This document shows positions 8,001-12,011 of a stretch of 12,011 nucleotides of DNA, one piece after another. The stretch's first letter is position 1. The number at the start of each line of letters is the position of its first letter. Source of the stretch: Eggerthellaceae bacterium. GTDB taxonomy: Bacteria; Actinomycetota; Coriobacteriia; Coriobacteriales; Eggerthellaceae. A model generated the notes under the pieces. The model saw only the letters and a program-made list of their open reading frames with translations, had not been told where the DNA came from and ran no database searches. Where the stretch lies: assembly GCA_003452695.1 (NCBI GenBank), contig DMNP01000306.1:1-12011 (forward strand), read 5' to 3'. The translations under genes and the position numbers were made by a program.

Positions 8001-11000
8001 GTCAGCCGCTCGTCTTCGAAGACGACCGCCACGTTGTCGGGATAGGCCGCCGCAGCCGAACGGAACAGCGACACGACCGTCTGCGACTTGTCGAAGGGCA
8101 CCTCGGTTTCGTTGAATGCGTCGAGCGCCGAAAGCTGCGTGTCGTCGACGAGCTCGATGTCGGCCAGGCGATCGCATGCGAGCAGCCCGCGCGCAATGCA
8201 GCCGTACGTGGCGGACATGTCCGCCACGTAGTCGTCCGAATACCGGTTGCGTTGGTATTCCACGCGCAAGACCAGGCCATCCGCGCCGGCGAACACCTGG
8301 AAATCGAGCGCGCCTCCCGTGGCGTTGCTCTCCAGCATGACGCGCTCGAAGGGCTCTCCGCACACGGTGCCGAGTGCCAGGTAATCGCCCTGATAGGCAA
8401 ACAGCACGTCGCTCGATATGTCGGCGAGCGCCGCCACCTCGGCAAACGAGAACAAATCGTTGGCCATGCTGGCCATGACCTGCGCCTTCACTGCTTGCAG
8501 GTACTCTGCCACGCGCGTTTCGGCATCCCAGGCGCAGTACACGGGCAGCGTCTTCACCATCATGCTCATCGTGCGCATGCAGCGCAAGTCGGCCCGTCCG
8601 TTGTAGATGGTCGCGAACAGCGCCTCGTCAAGGTTCGCATAGGCACCGAGCAGCTTGCCGAACGCGGCGATGGCGAAGATGTTCTCGGTAATGCCGAGGC
8701 GTGCGCAAAACCGGCGCATGGCCGATACGTCCACGCCGAGCGCCGTCTCGAAGGTTGCGTAGTCAACCTCGTCATCTGAACAGTCGGGGATTGGCGTGCT
8801 GTCGATGTCGAGCGCGGCGAACGTGTCCTCGTAGTAGGCCTTGGCTTCGTCGTACGCGCTGGTCGCACGCGCAGCTGCTTCCTCGAGCGCGATGTCGAAA
8901 CCGGTGCATTCCTCGGGTTTTACCTGCTCGCCTGCGTATGCGCGGTCGACGTCTGCCATGAACGCGCGCATCGACGTGCCGTCGTAGATAATATGGTGGA
9001 AATCCGTGAACAGGTACAGTTCGTCGGGCGTGCTTAGGATGCGAATGCGGAACAATGGGCCGACATGCAGATCGAACGGTTGGATGAGCTGGGACTTCAG
9101 CGCTTCGAGCGCATCGGCGTCAAGATGCTCGACCGTCTGCTCGTACGCAGCGTCGTCCGGCACCATGAGCGGAGTTCCCTCGTCGTCCTGTTCGATATGA
9201 AGCTTCACGAACGCGTGCGCCTCGATTGCCGCCTCGACCGCGCGTGCCAAACGCTCGGCATCGAGCGATGGGTCGAGCCGCAGCAGAACCGGGTTGTTGT
9301 ACGCCGCCTCGCCTGCGCGCGCGACGCTTTCAACGTAGATGCCCATCTGCGTTTGCGTGAGCGGCGTCGGCTGCGCGGGCGCTGCCTGCCTGGGCGCGCC
9401 GTCGATAGCCTCGGCAAGCGCCTGCGCAATCTTTCGCGGCGTGCGCTCGCGGGAAATCACCTTGGTCGAAAGCGGCAATCCGTCGCAGAGCTGCTGCAGC
9501 TTCATCACGCGGATGGAATCGCCGCCGAGCAGGAAGAAGTCGTCGTCGATGCCGACGCGCTCGAGCCCGAACAGCTGGCGATATGCCTCGCACAACGCCT
9601 CTTCCACGTCGTTTTCGGGCGCTACGAAATCGCTGCGCAATTCTGATGCATCGGGTGCGGCGAGCACCTTGCGGTTCACCTTGCCGTTCGGCAGCAGAGC
9701 GAATTCGCGCACCGGAACGAAGAACGACGGCACCATATAGGGCGGGAGAATGTTCGCAAGCTCTTCGCGCAAAGCATCGGCATCGGCCTTGCCGGTATAA
9801 AACGCGCACAGGTACTGCCCGCCCGAATCGCCGTCGAAGGCCTTCACGACCGCTTGGTTCACGCCTGCGATCTTGCGCAGGGCGCCTTCCACCTCGCCCG
9901 GTTCGACGCGCTGGCCGTTTATCTTGGCCATCCAGTCTTTGCGGTTCACGTACACGAGGTTGCCGTCGGGCAGCTCGCGCAGCAAATCGCCCGTGTGCAG
10001 CCAGCCGTCGCGATACAGCTCCGCGGTGCGCTCGGGGTCTTTGTAGTACCCCTCGCAGTAGCGCCCCTTCAGGCAGAACTCGCCTTCCTCGCCGGGTTCG
10101 ACCGGCTGGCCGTCGTCACCGAGCAAACACCATTCCTCCTCGGGCTTGCCGACTGGCGTAACATCGTATTCGCGCGTCACGTGGAACGCGCACACCGTGC
10201 CGCCCGTTTCGCTCATGCCATAGCAATTCATCAGCTTGTAGCCATCGCGGCTGTACTGCCCGGTCAAACGTTCGCTGCCAGTGAAGACCACCTTCAGCGT
10301 ATCGGCGCGGTTGCGGAAATTCGCAAGCATCGAGGGGCTGAGGAACGTGAAGGTGACGCCGTGATCGACGAGATAATCTTCGAACGCGCGGATGTCGCGG
10401 TAGGTTTCTGAGTCTACGAAATGCAGCTGCCCGCCCTCTTTGATTACCTTGAAGCAGGTGAGCGACGCCACGAAGTACATCGGCGCGCCCATCGCCCACA
10501 CGTCTTCAGGCGAGTACTTCAGCGCCACTTTCGCCGTGTGCTTCACCGCCAGACCGCCAAACGTATGGACTATGCCCTTGGGATTGCCAGTCGAACCCGA
10601 CGTGTAGATAAGCAGCGCGGGCACGTCCTCGGGCGGATAGTCGGGTTCGCCGCCTGCAAACTGCGCAGGTTCGCACGCGGCGATATCTCCCCAAGCGGAT
10701 TCGTCAATGGTGAGCGGCGCTTCGCAATGCTCGCAGATATAGGCGATGCGCTCTGCCGGAAATGCAGGACCCATCGGCACCGCCGTGTGGCCCGCCATCC
10801 ACGCGCCTATCTCGGCTGCCAGGTATTCGACCGAAGATGGCAATATGATGGGGATAAACGAGTGCTCGGGCACGCCGCGCGCATCGATCCACGACACGAC
10901 GCGGCGCACGAGTTCGCCAAGCTCGGCATACGACGTGGTGCGCTCCGCCCTGCGGTCGACCACAGCCGGATAGTCGGCATACGTCGAAAACGCTTCCCAC

Positions 11001-11026
11001 AATGGTTCCAGGTATTCGTTTTTCAT
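2057..11026 (-). CDS. Three-module non-ribosomal peptide synthetase, A-T-C-A-T-C-A-T-R, with terminal thioester reductase
   Basis: A 2989-residue assembly line. Domains (residues): A1 10-460 (YTSGSTGNPKG at 141), T1 470-542 (phosphopantetheine Ser504 in LGGDS), C2 553-975 (active site HHIIYDG at 677), A2 980-1470 (YTSGTTGVPKG at 1133; Asp1179), T2 1484-1560 (Ser1518, atypical CGLTS core), C3 1580-2000 (HHLAFDG at 1702), A3 2005-2490 (YTSGSTGKPKG at 2150; Asp2200), T3 2500-2575 (Ser2536), reductase R 2620-2989 (GATGYLG at 2629; Thr2751; Tyr2784-x3-Lys2788). Each A domain keeps the late Lys (449, 1459, 2482). A1 has no C domain before it, so it is a loading module; Val186 replaces the amino-binding Asp. 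No epimerisation or thioesterase domain is present. The expected product is a three-unit acyl-dipeptide released as an aldehyde by NAD(P)H reduction. Manual pocket readings are DAMFSGVVLK for A2 and DMKNLGTVSK for A3; I do not assign substrates. The start at 11026 is chosen for its AAAGGGT ribosome site. A longer in-frame reading from 11086 would overlap the exporter gene and has no such site. No phosphopantetheinyl transferase is in the window. Confidence 0.97.
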   Translation of the reverse strand: MKNEYLEPLWEAFSTYADYPAVVDRRAERTTSYAELGELVRRVVSWIDARGVPEHSFIPIILPSSVEYLAAEIGAWMAGHTAVPMGPAFPAERIAYICEHCEAPLTIDESAWGDIAACEPAQFAGGEPDYPPEDVPALLIYTSGSTGNPKGIVHTFGGLAVKHTAKVALKYSPEDVWAMGAPMYFVASLTCFKVIKEGGQLHFVDSETYRDIRAFEDYLVDHGVTFTFLSPSMLANFRNRADTLKVVFTGSERLTGQYSRDGYKLMNCYGMSETGGTVCAFHVTREYDVTPVGKPEEEWCLLGDDGQPVEPGEEGEFCLKGRYCEGYYKDPERTAELYRDGWLHTGDLLRELPDGNLVYVNRKDWMAKINGQRVEPGEVEGALRKIAGVNQAVVKAFDGDSGGQYLCAFYTGKADADALREELANILPPYMVPSFFVPVREFALLPNGKVNRKVLAAPDASELRSDFVAPENDVEEALCEAYRQLFGLERVGIDDDFFLLGGDSIRVMKLQQLCDGLPLSTKVISRERTPRKIAQALAEAIDGAPRQAAPAQPTPLTQTQMGIYVESVARAGEAAYNNPVLLRLDPSLDAERLARAVEAAIEAHAFVKLHIEQDDEGTPLMVPDDAAYEQTVEHLDADALEALKSQLIQPFDLHVGPLFRIRILSTPDELYLFTDFHHIIYDGTSMRAFMADVDRAYAGEQVKPEECTGFDIALEEAAARATSAYDEAKAYYEDTFAALDIDSTPIPDCSDDEVDYATFETALGVDVSAMRRFCARLGITENIFAIAAFGKLLGAYANLDEALFATIYNGRADLRCMRTMSMMVKTLPVYCAWDAETRVAEYLQAVKAQVMASMANDLFSFAEVAALADISSDVLFAYQGDYLALGTVCGEPFERVMLESNATGGALDFQVFAGADGLVLRVEYQRNRYSDDYVADMSATYGCIARGLLACDRLADIELVDDTQLSALDAFNETEVPFDKSQTVVSLFRSAAAAYPDNVAVVFEDERLTYGELNALTDRLAAYVAGLGLGRGDVVSVLVPRSLWMPTASLGALKAGCAYQPLDPTYPPERLNFMVSDASAKLLVTTAELRGLITDYEGEVLVVDDVRDLGELPATQPPAASSISPSDLFILLYTSGTTGVPKGVRLTHRNLVCFIHWYQRYYGLSPAHRVGAYASYGFDACMMDMYPALACGATLVIVPEEMRLDLMGMGAYLERNGVTHAFMTTQVGRQFAIDAECATLEYLSMGGEALVPFDVPARPAITNVYGPSETTVLVTAYRLQGGESSFPIGKVIDNVKGYVVDAGGHRVPIGAAGELWVAGPQVGDGYLNRPDKTAEAFGANPFDAGDYAQLYRTGDVVRYMRDGKIEFIGRRDGQVKIRGFRIELTEVEAVVRDYPGVRDATIAAFDHPSGGKYVAAYIVADESINAEALGDFIRERKPPYMVPAAIMQIERIPLNQNGKVNRRALPIPDLAAAEAELEDDAPRELNALEQELLDIAESVIGASGFGVTVPLVRCGLTSIQSLRLLALIYKRFGVQIHAKDLSDDASVVTLENMVLAEWMAGNVASAEAGKKSAEPSEFRAPLTFAQTGVYYECLKAPDSLAYNIPALFSFEKGTSAGMLAKAVAAVAAAHPTLNARFVQEGDQVLLVACHGVVEAEQIECDEAEFDEIRTEFVRPFDLDAGPLARFTIATTPERTCLLADFHHLAFDGVSMSIFLGDLKAAMGGAEVQPETYTFADHARDEREYEASPEFAATRDSIAELFADFENATELPADKSGREERGRAASVSAPFDLEAVERASQAGGITPAGFMLAATAYALSRYANDRHVYLSTISNGRADVRTAGTVGMFVNTLPLSVEVADEPRSAFVERAAASLVGAIANERYPFAHVAADHGFIPQVMYEYQLGVVEDATMPGLVKVESLEADAAKFKCTVRIERADGVPQVVLHYNDALYTDELAQGFAHSIAIAASGLASAPGEPVRSLSLLDDARRAELNRFREVAAGPIDFATYHEGLERQAQIRPDATALIATDGTFTFAKLNAWSNRIAHALIARGVPQRSRVALLLPRTARVIMAMFGVMKAGCAYIPCDPGYPEERVNHILGDSGAPLVITTADRVSDYEGAVDVEELLACDCEDNPALDVSPDDLAYLIYTSGSTGKPKGVMLTHRGVCNFHSNHPSNILVDALVNEAHALLAVTTLSFDMSVKEVGTPLVNGLAVVLADEAQVNDPGKLAELFRQTGADAFNATHSRLAQYLELPAFAEAIGRCSVVLSGGEKYTEGLLPRLQALGCGRIINTYGPTETTVSSNMADLTRASRISVGRPLYNVWECIVDADGNELPVGVIGELLIAGPGVALGYNGLPEKTAEVFIERDGRQAYRSGDYARWTSDGQVEILGRTDNQVKLRGLRIEIGEVEAALAAVEGVKSSVVKIAEIHGAEHLCAYYTAGEPLEAASVRDEMARTLAKYMVPTAFLQIDALPLTPNGKVDYRGLPRAELLRTGASVAAVNDVEQLFCDIFCDILGLDDVGATDSFFEIGGTSLMAIRITVEAAKAEYEITYSDVFANPTPRGLAGLCSAADADAEGESHDKAVPARDDEVEDFDYEAIDALLAENNLRSFIEGARRPLGNILITGATGYLGIHILHEFIENFTGTAYCLLRGRGDISAETRLKHQLFYYFEDNYAGLFGTRIVVVEGDVTCELPIDEDLHIDTVINCAAVVKHFSSGTEIEDVNVGGVANLIEFCLARNTALVQVSTGSTVKCALAPGKSIMGKVGERQLYIGQDLANKYVRSKFMAERMVLDAAAKRSLTAKVMRVGNLAPRTADGEFQINYFTNAAMGRLKSFALLECAPYDQLDATMEFSPIDETARAILLLAQTPRACVLFHPFNHHAVLYGDVFAAMGRCGLPVQPVEREWFANVLRVAESDPAKASVLTSMLAYARKATGEPAIVPVAGNAYTMQVLYRLGFSWDPTSPTYVERFLSALEGLGFFDLEE

Positions 11027-11033
11027 AGCTGTC

Positions 11034-11040
11034 ACCCTTT
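11034..11040 (-). promoter_or_regulatory. Ribosome binding site of the NRPS gene
   Basis: On the minus strand AAAGGGT lies seven bases before the ATG at 11026. This purine-rich site decides the start over the longer in-frame reading from 11086. Confidence 0.75.
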
Positions 11041-11048
11041 CGTTCCCG

Positions 11049-11075
11049 ATTAAAGGCCCTCTTGCCTGGCGCCAA
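11049..11075 (-). promoter_or_regulatory. Weak candidate promoter for the NRPS
   Basis: Minus-strand TTGGCG (11075-11070) and TTTAAT (11054-11049), separated by 15 bp, resemble -35 and -10 boxes and would give a very short leader carrying the NRPS ribosome site. The spacing is short and the -35 imperfect, so co-transcription with the exporter is at least as likely. Confidence 0.25.
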
Positions 11076-11086
11076 GCGCTAGGCAA
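11062..11086 (-). other. Hairpin spanning the exporter stop codon, between exporter and NRPS
   Basis: Six-base arms TTGCCT and AGGCAA enclose, after one A/C mismatch, a second stem GCGC-TTG-GCGC. In the minus-strand RNA this gives a compact imperfect stem of ten paired bases with a three-base loop. It covers the exporter's TAG at 11081-11079. No clean U run follows on the minus strand (only CCTTTAAT), so it is more likely a partial terminator, attenuator or processing/stability element than a strong terminator. Confidence 0.5.
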
Positions 11087-12011
11087 AGGCGCTTTTTGCT
11101 TGTACTTCGATAATCGTTTGGTTCATGCCTATAACGTAGTTGTGCTTCACGTTGGAAGCGACAGCCACCAAAGTTGCTATGCGTTCGTCGGGCTCGTTGC
11201 ACGTGGGATCGAAAGGCGCCCCGTTATCGCGCAGGACCACCTGTGTGCAATCGGGAAGCACGCTTACGCGCACGTCGAAAAGCACCTCTCGGCCGCCGTT
11301 CGCTTCGAGTTCGGCGGTGCTGGCGATGATTTCCTCCACCCCGACGGCTGTGCGCACCGACACCTCGGCCGCGCCGCTGCGGTCGAGGGCAGCCTTCACG
11401 CAACGCGCTACGTACGCGGCGTCGTCGCCCGTCGCGGGGACGGTGGCGTCGAAAACGAGCTCGCGCGGCGCCTCGGGCAAAAGCAGCATATCGCCGAAAC
11501 CGCCCTTCCGACGGGCAAGCGCCGCCATGACCACCATGAGACACGTCGCGAGCAGTTCCGCGCATACGAACGAGGCAATAGCGCCCACCAGGCCAAACGC
11601 GTTGGTTAACACCCAGATTAGCGGCAGGTAGAACACGAGGTTCTCGGCAAGCGTGAGCGCAGTGGCAATTACGCGCTGTTGAATCGTGTTGTAGTAATAC
11701 GTCATGACGTAATTCAGCGCAAGCGGAGCGAAGCCGAGCGCGTATAGGCGCAAAAACCAATCGGCCCCTTCTATGCCGTCAGGCACGAACAGCGCGAAGA
11801 TTTGCCCGGGAAACAGCCACACGATGGCGACAAGCGCTACCACGCACACGCCGACCACGCGGAGCGTGTAATGCAGAAGAAGGCGCAGTCCCGAGAAATC
11901 CCGCTCGCCGTACAGCACGCCTTCCATCGGCATGGCCGCCTGGCCACCTGCGCTGAAAAACGCAACCACGAGAAGCTGGATGTTGCCGCATACCGTAAGC
12001 ACCGCGATGCC
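11079..12011 (-). CDS. MATE-family exporter fused to a C-terminal GHKL (RsbW-like) ATPase domain, partial (N-terminus outside window)
   Basis: The visible 310 residues are the C-terminal part of a longer protein. The frame is open to the window edge; the GTG at 12002 lies inside a hydrophobic segment, so it is not a credible start. Visible residues 1-165 contain about five to six hydrophobic helices of the kind found in the second half of a MATE (drug/sodium antiporter) protein, with the short polar loop YYYNTIQQR near 104-112. Residues 184-310 form a soluble GHKL domain of the anti-sigma kinase type: an N-box around 224-235 with Glu227, a G1 box D262-x-G-x-P-F-D-P269, and a Gly-Met-Asn (295-297) near the end, as in RsbW/SpoIIAB relatives. 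The N-box Asn that binds Mg is Ser231 here. It lies 52 bp upstream of the NRPS on the same strand, so export of the NRPS product is the likely job (inferred from position). The ATPase tail probably receives the downstream STAS protein. The family assignment is fairly sure; substrate and tail activity are not. Confidence 0.9.
   Translation of the reverse strand, partial: GIAVLTVCGNIQLLVVAFFSAGGQAAMPMEGVLYGERDFSGLRLLLHYTLRVVGVCVVALVAIVWLFPGQIFALFVPDGIEGADWFLRLYALGFAPLALNYVMTYYYNTIQQRVIATALTLAENLVFYLPLIWVLTNAFGLVGAIASFVCAELLATCLMVVMAALARRKGGFGDMLLLPEAPRELVFDATVPATGDDAAYVARCVKAALDRSGAAEVSVRTAVGVEEIIASTAELEANGGREVLFDVRVSVLPDCTQVVLRDNGAPFDPTCNEPDERIATLVAVASNVKHNYVIGMNQTIIEVQAKSAFA

Noticed and set aside
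2057..11026. Internal repeats within the NRPS gene
   Set aside because: The similar stretches (YTSGSTG, NGKV, GPSET/GPTET and the like) are the shared core motifs of three A domains, not separate repeat elements.
11027..11086. NRPS start at 11086, adding 20 residues
   Set aside because: It would overlap the exporter gene's end and has no clear ribosome site. The added residues match no A-domain N-terminus, whereas ATG 11026 has AAAGGGT at good spacing.
11092..11096. Run of five T after the 11062-11086 hairpin on the plus strand, resembling an intrinsic terminator
   Set aside because: It would serve plus-strand transcription, but no plus-strand gene is present, and six bases separate stem and T run. 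It is inside the exporter coding sequence.
11079..12002. Exporter gene starting at the GTG at 12002
   Set aside because: The frame continues to the window edge and the codon falls inside a membrane segment, so this is an internal Val of a truncated gene.
1..12011. tRNA, rRNA, CRISPR array, insertion sequence or attachment site
   Set aside because: No cloverleaf, regularly spaced direct repeats, transposase motif or terminal inverted repeats were seen on reading both strands.

Overview
The window is GC-rich with G/C-biased third codon positions. All four recognisable genes lie on the minus strand and are packed tightly. Base composition, the large non-ribosomal peptide synthetase (NRPS), and the combination of a MATE exporter with partner-switching regulators suggest a high-GC gut-type Actinobacterium, such as a Coriobacteriia/Eggerthellaceae member. 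That assignment is inference; no marker gene is present to prove it.

In transcription order (right to left): (1) 12011-11079, the C-terminal part of a MATE-type multidrug/peptide exporter whose cytoplasmic tail is a GHKL (RsbW/SpoIIAB-like) ATPase domain; its N-terminus lies outside the window. (2) 11026-2057, one 2989-residue NRPS with domain order A-T-C-A-T-C-A-T-R, ending in an NAD(P)H-dependent thioester reductase. (3) 1871-1581, a small STAS anti-sigma-factor antagonist. (4) 1576 to beyond the left edge, a membrane-bound PP2C/SpoIIE-type phosphatase with an extracytoplasmic sensor region and a HAMP domain; probably only a few C-terminal residues are cut off. It has no stop codon in the window, so a search for closed reading frames can miss it. 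Non-coding DNA is limited to 52 bp before the NRPS, 185 bp after it (with an 11-bp perfect hairpin), and 4 bp between STAS and phosphatase. No convincing gene was found on the plus strand.

The synthetase should build a three-unit product: an acid activated by a first A domain that lacks the usual amino-binding Asp, followed by two amino acids. It would be released reductively as an aldehyde (possibly further reduced or cyclised). The flanking genes hold the three classical parts of a partner-switching circuit: GHKL ATPase, STAS antagonist and PP2C phosphatase. The GHKL part, however, is fused to the exporter rather than being a free anti-sigma factor, and no sigma factor is visible. The most interesting reading is that the phosphatase and STAS protein control the exporter itself, coupling an outside signal to export of the NRPS product. 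This is a hypothesis from gene order and domain content.
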